Source of the DNA: Nocardioides sp. QY071
Lineage (GTDB): Bacteria; Actinomycetota; Actinomycetes; Propionibacteriales; Nocardioidaceae
Assembly (NCBI RefSeq): GCF_029961765.1
Contig: NZ_CP124681.1
Span: 4,650,001-4,714,000 of the forward strand
DNA: 64,000 bases
Reading direction: 5' to 3'
Both the position numbers and the translations under genes were made by a program. The notes beneath the pieces were generated by a model, which saw only the letters and a program-made list of their open reading frames with translations, was not told where the DNA came from and did no database searches. Positions 1-8,151 of this stretch are shown here, one piece after another. Within the stretch, counting starts at the first letter, position 1. Each line of letters starts with the position of its first letter.

Positions 1-1405
1 CCTCGAGGCGCACACCTTCCGCGTGACCCGCAACGAGGACCTCGAGGTCGAGGAGGACGACGCCGAGAACCTGCTCGCCGCGCTCGAGAAGGAGCTGCTG
101 CGCCGCAAGTTCGGACCGCCGGTCCGGCTCGAGGTCGAGGAGTCGATCGCTCCCTCGGTGCTCGAGCTGCTCGTCTCCGAGCTCGGGATCAGCGAGAACG
201 AGGTGTTCCGGCTGCCCGGGCCGCTCGACCTGCGCGGCCTGCACTCGATCGCCGACCTGCCGCGCGAGGACCTCAAGTACCCCTCCTTCGTGCCGAGCAC
301 CCACACCCGGCTGGCGGAGTTCGAGTCGGCCGCGCCGGTCGACGTCTTCAAGGCGCTGCGCCGCCGCGACGTGCTGCTGCACCACCCCTACGACTCGTTC
401 GCGACCTCGGTGCAGCGCTTCATCGAGCAGGCCGCGGCCGACCCGCACGTGCTCGCGATCAAGCAGACGCTCTACCGCACCTCCGGCGACTCCCCCATCA
501 TCGACGCCCTCATCGACGCGGCCGAGGCCGGCAAGCAGGTCCTGGTGCTGGTCGAGATCAAGGCTCGCTTCGACGAGCAGGCCAACATCCGCTGGGCGCG
601 CAAGCTGGAGCAGGCCGGCTGTCACGTCGTCTACGGCCTGGTCGGCCTCAAGACCCACTGCAAGCTGGCGATGGTGGTCCGCGACGAGCCCGAGGGCATC
701 CGCCGCTACACCCACATCGGCACGGGCAACTACAACCCGAAGACGTCGCGGATGTACGAGGACCTCGGCCTCCTCACCACCAACGAGACGATCGGCGAGG
801 ACGTCGCCCACCTGTTCAACAACCTGTCCGGCTGGTCGCGCAAGGCGACCTACGAGGAGCTCCTGGTCGCGCCCGACTCGGTGCGCACCGGCCTGGTCGA
901 CCAGATCTACCGCGAGATCGAGCACGTCAAGGCCGGCCGACCTGCCGGCATCCGGCTCAAGGCCAACTCCGTCGTCGACGAGGAGACGATCGACGCGCTC
1001 TATCTCGCCTCCTGCGAGGGCGTCCCCGTCGAACTCCTCGTGCGCGGCATCTGCGCACTGCGCCCCGGCGTCGCCGGGCTCAGCGAGAACGTCAAGGTCC
1101 GCTCGATCCTGGGCCGCTTCCTCGAGCACAGCCGGGTCTTCTCCTTCGAGGGCGGCGGCGAGCCGGCGACCTGGATCGGCTCGGCCGACCTGATGCACCG
1201 CAACCTGGACCGCCGGGTCGAGGTGTTGGTGCGCCTCCCGGAGGCCAGCCGCGACGACGTACGACGCCTGCTGGACCTCGCGTTCGCCCCGACCACCCAG
1301 GCGTGGGAGCTCGGCGCCGACGGCGAGTGGAAGCGCAACGCCGGCACGGTCCACCTGCAGGAGACGCTGATCGAGCAGCAGCGGAGGCGTCGTACCGACG
1401 ACTGA
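1..1405 (+). CDS. ppk1: Polyphosphate kinase 1, 3' part of the gene
   Basis: Makes inorganic polyphosphate from ATP by a phosphohistidine mechanism. The reading frame is open from the left edge (first full codon at base 2), so the N-terminal domain and start lie outside the window; about 467 residues remain of a usual 690-750. The visible part begins with FRVTRNEDLEVEEDDAENLL, typical of the PPK1 head/core boundary. It carries the two PLD-like core segments KTHCKLAMVVRDE and THIGTGNYNPKTSRMYEDLG, and ends with the RRVEVLVRLPEA region. It is followed by a DUF47-Pit phosphate pair on the same strand, which fits a phosphate-storage context. A GTG at base 23 lies in frame but is internal to the conserved region, so it is not the true start. 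Confidence 0.95.
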   Translation, partial: LEAHTFRVTRNEDLEVEEDDAENLLAALEKELLRRKFGPPVRLEVEESIAPSVLELLVSELGISENEVFRLPGPLDLRGLHSIADLPREDLKYPSFVPSTHTRLAEFESAAPVDVFKALRRRDVLLHHPYDSFATSVQRFIEQAAADPHVLAIKQTLYRTSGDSPIIDALIDAAEAGKQVLVLVEIKARFDEQANIRWARKLEQAGCHVVYGLVGLKTHCKLAMVVRDEPEGIRRYTHIGTGNYNPKTSRMYEDLGLLTTNETIGEDVAHLFNNLSGWSRKATYEELLVAPDSVRTGLVDQIYREIEHVKAGRPAGIRLKANSVVDEETIDALYLASCEGVPVELLVRGICALRPGVAGLSENVKVRSILGRFLEHSRVFSFEGGGEPATWIGSADLMHRNLDRRVEVLVRLPEASRDDVRRLLDLAFAPTTQAWELGADGEWKRNAGTVHLQETLIEQQRRRRTDD

Positions 1406-1546
1406 TCGGGGCCCGACCCGCCTCTGACCTGCGACAACACGTTCCCGTGCGCCGCACCACAGCGCGCCGGAGGGCCCGCAGTTGCGTTCACGGGGAAGTG
1501 GTCCCCTAGCATGAGCGCGTTCGCCTCCGCCTCAACGGGAGTCCAT

Positions 1547-2167
1547 GTGGGTCTGCGTCTGCGTCCGGTCGATACCTCCTTCTACGACCTCTTCACCCAG
1601 TCCGCCCAGCACCTCGTGGGCGGCGCCGAGCTTCTCGCCGAGATGCTGTCCGAGTCGTCGGACAAGGCCGGTGTCGCCGAGCGGATGCGTGCCGCCGAGC
1701 ACGCCGCCGACGAGACCACCCACGCGATCGTCAAGAAGGTCAACAGCACCTTCGTGACGCCGTTCGACCGCGAGGACATCTACGCCCTCGGCTCGGGCCT
1801 CGACGACGTCATGGACATGATGGACGAGGCGGTCGACCTGATCCTGCTCTACGAGGTCCAGGTCGCGCTGCCCGCCGAGCTGTCCGAGCAGGTCGAGGTC
1901 CTCCAGCGCTGCGCCGAGCTGACCGCGGCCGCGATGCCGCGCCTGCAGTCGATGCAGTCCCTCGACGACTACTGGATCGAGATCAACCGGCTCGAGAACG
2001 CCGGTGACCGCAACCACCGGCGCACGCTCGCCAAGCTGTTCTCCGGCGAGTACCCGACCCTCGAGGTGCTCAAGCTCAAGGACATCGTCGAGTCCCTCGA
2101 GGGCGCCATCGACGCGTTCGAGCGGGTCGCGAACACGGTGGAGCAGATCGCCGTCAAGGAAGGCTGA
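1547..2167 (+). CDS. DUF47 (PhoU-like) protein, partner of Pit phosphate transporter
   Basis: A helical protein of the PhoU-like DUF47 family, which commonly sits directly upstream of low-affinity Pit phosphate transporters and is thought to modulate them. The sequence LRLRPVDTSFYDLFTQSAQHLV is the usual N-terminus of the family, so I chose the GTG at 1547, which has GGGAG at 1537-1541 as ribosome binding site. An in-frame ATG at 1511 would add 12 residues not expected for the family. The rest is rich in acidic helices (EHAADETTHAIVKKVNSTFVTPFDREDIYAL) typical of PhoU-type metal-binding bundles. The stop lies 11 nt before the pit start, so the two are surely co-transcribed. Confidence 0.9.
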   Translation: MGLRLRPVDTSFYDLFTQSAQHLVGGAELLAEMLSESSDKAGVAERMRAAEHAADETTHAIVKKVNSTFVTPFDREDIYALGSGLDDVMDMMDEAVDLILLYEVQVALPAELSEQVEVLQRCAELTAAAMPRLQSMQSLDDYWIEINRLENAGDRNHRRTLAKLFSGEYPTLEVLKLKDIVESLEGAIDAFERVANTVEQIAVKEG

Positions 2168-2178
2168 CCGGTCCTCCC

Positions 2179-3207
2179 ATGACCCTCACCCTGGCGATCG
2201 TCATCGCCGTGGTCGTCATCGCCCTGGCGTTCGACTACACCAACGGCTTCCACGACGCGGCCAACGCGATCGCGACGTCGGTCTCGACCCGCGCGCTCAC
2301 GCCGCGGATCGCGCTCACCCTGGCCGCGTTGATGAACTTCATCGGCGCCCTGCTCGGGCAGGAGGTCGCGAAGACGGTCGCGGACGTGATCACGATCGAG
2401 GACGCCAATGGCAACCTCCAGGTCGGGGTGCACCACGGCCTGGTCATCGTGATGGCGGGCCTGCTCGGCGCGATCATCTGGAACCTGATCACCTGGTACT
2501 TCGGCCTGCCGTCGTCCTCCTCGCACGCCCTCATCGGCGGCCTGGTGGGTGCGGCGGTCGCGGGCGGGGTCAGCGTCAAGTGGGACACCATCGTGCAGAA
2601 GGTGCTCATCCCGATGGTGATCTCGCCGCTGTTCGGCTTCTGCGCGGCGTTCGTGGTGATGACCGCGATCCTGTGGATCTTCCGCAAGGGCAACCCGCAC
2701 CGGATCAACCGGGGCTTCCGCGGCATGCAGACGATCTCGGCCGCCGCCCTGGCGCTGGGCCACGGCCTGCAGGACGCGCAGAAGACGATGGGCGTCATCC
2801 TGCTCGCCCTCGTCGTGGCCTACCCGTCGACGTACGACATCGAGACGCTGCCGATCTGGGTCGTCCTCGCCGCGGCCGGTGCCATCTCGGCCGGCACGTA
2901 CGCCGGCGGCTGGCGGATCATGCGCACCCTGGGCCGCAAGATCATCCACCTCGACCCGCCGCGCGGCTTCGCCGCCGAGTCGGTGGGCGCGGGCGTGCTC
3001 TACACGACGGCGTTCGTCTTCCACGCCCCGATCTCGACGACCCACACCATCACCTCCGCGGTGATGGGCGCCGGCGCGACCAAGCGGTTCTCCGCGGTGC
3101 GCTGGGGCATGGCCCGCACCATCCTGGTCGCCTGGGTCTCGACCTTCCCCGCGGCCGCACTCGCCTCGTGGGGCTGCTACGAGCTGCTGCGGCTCATTCT
3201 GCTGTGA
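2179..3207 (+). CDS. pit: Inorganic phosphate transporter, PiT family
   Basis: A low-affinity symporter for metal-phosphate or phosphate with cations, in the cytoplasmic membrane. The 342-residue protein has about ten hydrophobic segments and both copies of the PiT signature: FDYTNGFHDAANAIATSVSTRAL near residues 18-40, and a second half with ALALGHGLQDAQKTMGVI near residue 190 and HAPISTTHTITSAVMGAG near residue 278. The SSSHALIGGLVGA segment near residue 115 is also typical. It is second in a two-gene unit with the DUF47 gene. Its last 14 bases overlap the 3' end of the convergent regulator gene. Length is normal for bacterial Pit proteins of the shorter type. Confidence 0.95.
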   Translation: MTLTLAIVIAVVVIALAFDYTNGFHDAANAIATSVSTRALTPRIALTLAALMNFIGALLGQEVAKTVADVITIEDANGNLQVGVHHGLVIVMAGLLGAIIWNLITWYFGLPSSSSHALIGGLVGAAVAGGVSVKWDTIVQKVLIPMVISPLFGFCAAFVVMTAILWIFRKGNPHRINRGFRGMQTISAAALALGHGLQDAQKTMGVILLALVVAYPSTYDIETLPIWVVLAAAGAISAGTYAGGWRIMRTLGRKIIHLDPPRGFAAESVGAGVLYTTAFVFHAPISTTHTITSAVMGAGATKRFSAVRWGMARTILVAWVSTFPAAALASWGCYELLRLILL

Positions 3208-3943
3208 GGCTGTAGCCCCGTCCGCGGATCCGGCGTACGTCGGCCGCACCGCCGAGGCGGGCCCGGAGCCGGGTGACATGCATGGCGATCGTGTTGCCAC
3301 CGGGTCGCTTGCCGTCGGTGCCCCACAGGGCGTCCCTGAGCTCGTCGTCGGTCACCACGCCCGGCGCGGCCAGCAGCAGCGCGCGCAGCAGCTCGAACTC
3401 CTTGAGCGGCAGGTCGCCGATCCGCTCGCCGTCGACCCGGACGCTGTAGGCCGTCGCGTCCAGCGTGATCCGCCCGAACTCGAGGCGCGCGTGCTCGGCC
3501 AGCGAGCGGGGTGCATGGGTGAGCAGGTCCCACAGGTGCTGGGGCGCGTAGGGCCGCACCGCGACCGCGGACGCCCCCGCCAGCATGAGCGGCCCGACGC
3601 CGTCGGAGCCGGTGTCCTCGACGTCGCACGTCCCCGCGATGACGTACGGCGAGCCGTGCTGGCGGATCACCCCGACGAACTCCGCCGCGGGGATGCCCGG
3701 CGCTCCGGGCGTCACCACGACCGCATGCGGGTCGGTGCGCCCGAACTCCACCAGCCCGTCGAGGGTCGACCCGACCCAGGTCACGTGCACGCCGCGGCCC
3801 GCCATCGCCTCCGCGAGCACACCCCCGTCGTCGCTGGGGTCGACCACCAGGAGCTGCGCTCCCGCGGACTCGACCCACCGGTGGAGGTAGGCGCGCACGG
3901 ACCGGCGACGGGCATCGCGGTGCCCGTCGTCCCGTGTTCCCAT
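3194..3943 (-). CDS. Orphan OmpR-type winged-helix regulator with degenerate receiver
   Basis: The C-terminal 95 residues form a Trans_reg_C winged helix (FGRITLDATAYSVRVDGERIGDLPLKEFELLRAL ... NTIAMHVTRLRARLG ... RIRGRGYSLTAE). The first 130 residues have the size of a receiver domain, but the segment where the phospho-accepting aspartate should be reads DPHAVVVTPGAPG, with no Asp after the beta strand, so ordinary aspartyl phosphorylation looks unlikely. The gene follows pstB by 20 nt on the same strand, in the place where phoU often sits. It is therefore probably the last gene of the pst operon and a candidate regulator of phosphate genes. No histidine kinase is adjacent. The assignment of the DNA-binding domain is firm; the role is inferred. 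Confidence 0.85.
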   Translation of the reverse strand: MGTRDDGHRDARRRSVRAYLHRWVESAGAQLLVVDPSDDGGVLAEAMAGRGVHVTWVGSTLDGLVEFGRTDPHAVVVTPGAPGIPAAEFVGVIRQHGSPYVIAGTCDVEDTGSDGVGPLMLAGASAVAVRPYAPQHLWDLLTHAPRSLAEHARLEFGRITLDATAYSVRVDGERIGDLPLKEFELLRALLLAAPGVVTDDELRDALWGTDGKRPGGNTIAMHVTRLRARLGGAADVRRIRGRGYSLTAE

Positions 3944-3963
3944 CTCGTCCGAGACCGTCCGGC

Positions 3964-4743
3964 TCAGCCGAAGCGGCCGGAGATGTAGGCCTCGGTCGCC
4001 GGGTCGTCCGGGTTGGCGAACATCTTCTTGGTCGGGTTGAACTCGACCAGGTGGCCCGGCTCACCGGTGGCCTTGAGGTTGAAGAAGCCGGTGTCGTCGG
4101 AGACGCGCGCCGCCTGCTGCATGTTGTGGGTGACGATGACGATCGTGAACTCGTTCTTGAGCTCGTGGATCAGGTCCTCGATCGCCGAGGTCGAGATCGG
4201 GTCGAGCGCGGAGCACGGCTCGTCCATGAGCAGGACCTGCGGCTCGACCGCGATCGCGCGGGCGATGCACAGGCGCTGCTGCTGACCGCCGGACAGGCCC
4301 ATGCCGGGCTTGTTGAGCCGGTCCTTGACCTCGTTCCACAAGTTGGCGCCGCGCAGCGACTTCTCGACGATGTCGTCGGCCGCTGACTTCTTCATCTTGC
4401 CCGCGTTGAGCTTGAGGCCCGCGAGGACGTTGTCGTAGATCGACATCGTCGGGAACGGGTTGGGCCGCTGGAAGACCATCCCGACCTGGCGGCGTACGGC
4501 GACCGGGTCGACGCCGGGCTCATACAGGTCCTGCCCGTCGACGACGATCTTGCCCTCGACCCGCGCACCCGGGATCACCTCGTGCATCCGGTTGAGCGAG
4601 CGCAGGAAGGTCGACTTGCCGCAGCCCGAGGGACCGATGAACGCGGTCACCGCGCCGGCACGGATCGTCATGTTGACGCCCTGCACGGCGAGGAAGTCGC
4701 CGTAGTAGATGTTGACGTCGGAGACGTCGATGCTCTTGGCCAT
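3964..4743 (-). CDS. pstB: Phosphate ABC transporter ATP-binding protein
   Basis: The ATPase subunit of the high-affinity phosphate importer PstSCAB. The start is the ATG at 4743 (MAKSIDVSDVNIYYGDFLAV), giving 259 residues, the normal PstB length. Walker A is GPSGCGKST at residues 37-45, the ABC signature LSGGQQQRLCIARAIA lies near residue 155, Walker B VLLMDEPCSALDP follows, and the H-loop IVIVTHNMQQAARVSD is intact. An in-frame extension to 5070 exists only as the shadow of pstA. The gene lies 8 nt after the pstA stop and is followed by the orphan regulator. Confidence 0.97.
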   Translation of the reverse strand: MAKSIDVSDVNIYYGDFLAVQGVNMTIRAGAVTAFIGPSGCGKSTFLRSLNRMHEVIPGARVEGKIVVDGQDLYEPGVDPVAVRRQVGMVFQRPNPFPTMSIYDNVLAGLKLNAGKMKKSAADDIVEKSLRGANLWNEVKDRLNKPGMGLSGGQQQRLCIARAIAVEPQVLLMDEPCSALDPISTSAIEDLIHELKNEFTIVIVTHNMQQAARVSDDTGFFNLKATGEPGHLVEFNPTKKMFANPDDPATEAYISGRFG

Positions 4744-4751
4744 GGTGGTTC

Positions 4752-5807
4752 TCAACCCTTCTTGGGCGCGAAGATCTTGCCGACGATGCGTGCTACGAGG
4801 TTGAGCACCATCACGATGACGATGAGGATGAAGGCGGCGCCCCAGGCGATCGCCTCGGCCGGGGCGTCGCCCCGCAGGTTCTGCCCGTAGATGAGGACCG
4901 GAAGGGTCGTCATCGCGCCGTCGAACAGGTTCATGTTGGTCCGGTCGGTGGCGCCGGCGATGAGGAGCAGCGGCGCGGTCTCGCCGATGACGCGGGAGAT
5001 CGCGAGCGTGACGCCGGTGAGGATGCCGCCGATCGCGGTGGGGAGCACGATCCGCACGATCGTCTTCCACTTGGGCGTGCCGAGCGCGTAGGACGCCTCG
5101 CGCAGGTCGTCGGGCACCAGCATCAACATCTCCTCCGTGGCCCGGACCACGATGGGGATCATCAGCAGCGACAGCGCGACCGATCCGCCGAGGCCGGACA
5201 CGTAGGCCGGGCCGAAGAGCAGCGTGAACAGCGCGAAGGCGAACAGGCCGGCGACGATCGAGGGGATGCCGGTCATGACGTCGACCAGGAAGGTGATCGC
5301 CTTGGCCAGCTTGTTGCCCTTGCCGTACTCGACCAGGTAGACGGCCGCCATCACGCCGACGGGGACCGAGATGATCGCGGCGCCGAGTGTGATCAGCAGC
5401 GTGCCGATGATCGCGTGGTAGACGCCGACCGGCTGGTCGATCTGGGTCTTGAAGAACGAGTAGCTGAGGAAGGTGCCGTCGATCCGGCCCACGCCCTTGC
5501 TGATGACCCGCCAGATCAGCGACACCAGCGGGACCACGGCGACCGCGAAGGACGTCCAGATCAGCCCGGTCATCAGGCGGTCGGTGGCGCCCCGGCGGCC
5601 TTCGATCACCAGCGACCAGACCGGCAGCGCGACGAGGAAGGCGATCGCGCCGAGCAGGACGGCGCTGACCAGGCCCATGCCGAGCACGAGCAGCAGGCCG
5701 CCGAAGGCCGCGGCGATGACGCCGACGATGGGACCGGCCTGGCGCGGCAGCCGCGGCTGGACGAGCGGGACGTGGACCCGGGTCTGGACCTCTTCGAGGG
5801 TGGTCAT
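4752..5807 (-). CDS. pstA: Phosphate ABC transporter permease
   Basis: One of the two integral membrane subunits of the Pst phosphate importer. The 351-residue protein starts with the ATG at 5807, overlapping the pstC stop in an ATGA junction, so the two are translationally coupled. It has an N-terminal region with two or three extra hydrophobic segments (GPIVGVIAAAFGGLLLVLGM, AVLLGAIAFLVALPVWSLVI), then the binding-protein-dependent permease domain with the EAA-type loop EASYALGTPKWKTIVRIVLP near residue 245. The C-terminus ends in a basic KIFAPKKG tail. Confidence 0.96.
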   Translation of the reverse strand: MTTLEEVQTRVHVPLVQPRLPRQAGPIVGVIAAAFGGLLLVLGMGLVSAVLLGAIAFLVALPVWSLVIEGRRGATDRLMTGLIWTSFAVAVVPLVSLIWRVISKGVGRIDGTFLSYSFFKTQIDQPVGVYHAIIGTLLITLGAAIISVPVGVMAAVYLVEYGKGNKLAKAITFLVDVMTGIPSIVAGLFAFALFTLLFGPAYVSGLGGSVALSLLMIPIVVRATEEMLMLVPDDLREASYALGTPKWKTIVRIVLPTAIGGILTGVTLAISRVIGETAPLLLIAGATDRTNMNLFDGAMTTLPVLIYGQNLRGDAPAEAIAWGAAFILIVIVMVLNLVARIVGKIFAPKKG

Positions 5808-6772
5808 CGCGCCATCCGCCTCTCGCTGCGGCCCACGATCCAGCGGGCGAGGAAGTTGACCAGGAAGGTCATCAGGAAGAGCACCAGACCGGTCGCGACG
5901 AGGACGTTGAGCAGGTCGGCGCTGCGCTCCTTGTACTTGAGCGCGATGTTGGCCGCGATCGACGTCGGGCTCGAGGTGGCGATGATGTTCCAGGACAGGT
6001 CGAAGCCGACCGAGAGCACCATCGTCACGGCCATCGTCTCGCCGAGCGCGCGGCCCAGGCCGAGCATCACGGCCGAGACCATGCCGGAGCGGGAGTACGG
6101 GAAGACCGTCATCCGCACCATCTCCCACCGCGTGGCACCGAGGGCCAGGGCGGCCTCCTCGTGCAGGCGCGGCGTGCGCGAGAAGACCTCGCGGCTGATG
6201 GCGGTGATGATCGGCAGGATCATGATCGCGAGCACGATGCCGGCGGTCAGCACGGAGCGACCGGCCGGGTTCGGCTCGCCGAACAGGTTGCCGATGACCG
6301 GGATCGGGCCGAGGTTCTCGTGCAGCCACACGTGCATCGGGACCAGCTTCTTCGCGAGGAAGAACGCGCCCCACAGGCCGTAGACGACCGACGGTACGGC
6401 GGCCAGCAGGTCGATCACGTAGGCCACCGGTGCCGCGACCCACCTGGGCGCGTAGTGGCTGATCACCAGCGCGATCCCGAAGGCCAGCGGCACCGCGATG
6501 ATCAGCGCGATGATCGAGGCGGTGAACGTGCCGACGAGCAGCGGGACGACGTACCCGAGGAAGCTCTCGGCGTGCGGGCCGTAGACCTCGGCCGGCTTGG
6601 TGAAGCCGGACGCGCCCTTGATGGCGAGGAAGATGAAGACGCCGGCCAGGGCGGCCAGGATCGTGAGGCCGGCCGCGAGAGCGGTACCGGCGAAGATCTT
6701 GTCGCCGACACCGGCGCGGGCCTTCGCCCAGTTCGCGGAGGCGTCCTCGACCTCGGCGGTGGGTGCTGTCAC
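5804..6772 (-). CDS. pstC: Phosphate ABC transporter permease
   Basis: Second membrane subunit of the Pst importer. It shows the BPD_transp_1 fold with the coupling-helix segment EEAALALGATRWEMVRMTVFPYSRSGMV and the PstC-type insert AFFLAKKLVPMHVWLHENLG. I prefer the GTG at 6772 because GAGG lies 8 nt upstream of it; a GTG at 6781 adds three residues. The in-frame ATG at 6874 is unlikely, since that stretch would translate the pstS-pstC hairpin. The 3' end overlaps pstA in ATGA. The short repeat GGGTGCTGCTC occurs twice in a row just upstream of the start (about 6790-6815). Confidence 0.93.
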   Translation of the reverse strand: MTAPTAEVEDASANWAKARAGVGDKIFAGTALAAGLTILAALAGVFIFLAIKGASGFTKPAEVYGPHAESFLGYVVPLLVGTFTASIIALIIAVPLAFGIALVISHYAPRWVAAPVAYVIDLLAAVPSVVYGLWGAFFLAKKLVPMHVWLHENLGPIPVIGNLFGEPNPAGRSVLTAGIVLAIMILPIITAISREVFSRTPRLHEEAALALGATRWEMVRMTVFPYSRSGMVSAVMLGLGRALGETMAVTMVLSVGFDLSWNIIATSSPTSIAANIALKYKERSADLLNVLVATGLVLFLMTFLVNFLARWIVGRSERRMAR

Positions 6773-6826
6773 TGCTGTCACCTCATGCTCGGGTGCTGCT
6801 CGGGTGCTGCTCGGGTGGTACGGGCC

Positions 6827-6865
6827 GGAGGGGGTGAGGACGGGTTCGCCGTCCTCACCCCCTCC
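6827..6865 (-). terminator. Perfect hairpin between pstS and pstC
   Basis: A perfect 17-bp inverted repeat (arms 6827-6843 and 6849-6865, 5-nt loop) starts 5 nt after the pstS stop and lies about 55 nt before pstC. There is no U-tract, so it may act as an attenuator or as an RNA-stabilising 3' end that lets pstS be made in excess over the membrane subunits. That arrangement is common for binding-protein genes. Confidence 0.7.
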
Positions 6866-6870
6866 TGAGG

Positions 6871-7968
6871 TCACTTGGCGGAGATGCCCGCCACGATCTC
6901 CTGCGCCTTGCTGGCGGTCTCGGGCGCGAGCTTCGCGGAGCCGGCGAAGTCGGCCGCCTCGGCCTGGCCCTCGTCGGAGACGATGTAGCTCAGGTAGCCC
7001 TTGACGTTGTCGGCCTCGGCCTGGTCCTCGTAGGTCTCGCAGGCGATGAGGTAGGACAGCAGGATGACCGGGTAGGCACCGGCCTCGGTGGTCTTGCGGT
7101 CCACGTCGACGGCGATGTCGGTGGCGTCGCGGCCCTCGACGACCGGCGAGACCTCGACGGTCTTGGCGGCACCCTCGGGCGACGGGGCGACGTAGTCCTC
7201 GCCGACCTTCACCGAGACGTGGCTGAGGTCGCCGGTCTGGCTGGCGTCGGCGTACCCGATGGCGCCCTCGGTGTCACCGATCTGCTTGACGACACCCGAG
7301 GTGCCCTCGGCGGAGAGGCCACCGGAGACCGGGAACGGGTCGGCGGGCTCGTAGCCCCACGCGTCCGGGGCGACCTTGCTGAGGTAGTCGGTGAAGTTCT
7401 TGGTCGTGCCCGAGTCGTCCGCGCGGTGGACCGGCGCGATCTTCAGGTCGGGGAGCTTGACGTCGGGGTTCTGGTCCGCGATCGCCTTGTCGTTCCAGTT
7501 GGTGATCTTGTTGTCGAAGATCTTCGCGATGGTCGCGGCGTCGAGGTTGAGGGTGTCGACGTCCGGGATGTTGAACGCCACGGCGATCGAGGAGATGTAC
7601 GCCGGGACCTCGACGACGTTGCCGCCGCAGCGCTCCTTGGCGGCCGCGAGCTCCTCGTCGGAGATGTAGGAGTCGGAACCGGCGAACGACAGGGCGCCGC
7701 TGGTGAACTGGCCGCGGCCGTCGGTCGAGCCGAGGAGGGCGTAGTCGATCGTGAGGCCGCTGTTCTGGCCCTGGAACGCGGTCTTCCACGCCTCCTGGGC
7801 CTTCTCCTGCGACGTCGCGCCGCCACCCTTCAGGTTGCCGCTGAGGCTGCTGCCGGAGTCGCCGCCGTCGCTGCCGCCGTCCTCGTTGGACGCGCCGCAG
7901 GCGCTCATCAGCAGGGCCAGAGCAGCGATACCGGGCACCGCAGCGTTGCGGATGGACTTGAGGTTCAA
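6871..7968 (-). CDS. pstS: Phosphate-binding lipoprotein PstS
   Basis: The extracytoplasmic phosphate-binding protein of the Pst system. I chose the TTG at 7968, which has GAGAGG 7 nt upstream and gives a classical lipoprotein signal peptide (MNLKSIRNAAVPGIAALALL) with lipobox LMSAC and acylated Cys24. Longer in-frame versions add an arginine- and proline-rich stretch with no signal function. After a Gly/Ser-rich linker the PBP fold follows, with GGGATSQEKAQEAW, the phosphate-loop region FAGSDSYISDEELAAAKE, and HRADDSGTTKNFTDYL, the usual Ser/Thr/Asp ligand segment. The mature protein is about 340 residues. It is first in the operon and has its own promoter region with a PHO-box-like repeat. 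Confidence 0.95.
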   Translation of the reverse strand: MNLKSIRNAAVPGIAALALLMSACGASNEDGGSDGGDSGSSLSGNLKGGGATSQEKAQEAWKTAFQGQNSGLTIDYALLGSTDGRGQFTSGALSFAGSDSYISDEELAAAKERCGGNVVEVPAYISSIAVAFNIPDVDTLNLDAATIAKIFDNKITNWNDKAIADQNPDVKLPDLKIAPVHRADDSGTTKNFTDYLSKVAPDAWGYEPADPFPVSGGLSAEGTSGVVKQIGDTEGAIGYADASQTGDLSHVSVKVGEDYVAPSPEGAAKTVEVSPVVEGRDATDIAVDVDRKTTEAGAYPVILLSYLIACETYEDQAEADNVKGYLSYIVSDEGQAEAADFAGSAKLAPETASKAQEIVAGISAK

Positions 7969-8069
7969 GGAACTGCCTCTCGGAGGTGAGGGGCTCTCGT
8001 TCCTGCCCCTCGTTGCGTACTGGACGACCCCGAAGTTAGGCAGCGTCGGTAACGCAACTGCCCGGCCGA

Positions 8070-8087
8070 TCTGAACGAACGGTGAAC
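8070..8087 (-). promoter_or_regulatory. PHO-box-like direct repeat upstream of pstS
   Basis: Read on the minus strand, the stretch is GTTCACC-GTTC-GTTCAGA, two 7-mers spaced by 4 nt (11-nt period). This is the shape of the GTTCACC direct repeats bound by PhoP in streptomycetes. It lies about 105-120 nt upstream of the pstS start, so phosphate-starvation control is likely. The intergenic stretch 7969-8151 holds nothing else I recognise except one repeat unit at 8135-8156. Confidence 0.65.
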
Positions 8088-8151
8088 AGTGGCGGTCGGG
8101 GTGGGGAGGTGGCGTGGCAGGCGTCACCCGGCGGGTTGAGTCGCCGCATCC

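Noticed and set aside
1000..1512. Minus-strand open frame over ppk1
   Set aside because: Pure shadow in a GC-rich coding region with no conserved motif.
6782..6874. Upstream ATG at 6874 as start of pstC
   Set aside because: The extra residues would be translated from the terminator-like hairpin; GAGG in front of GTG 6772 fits better.
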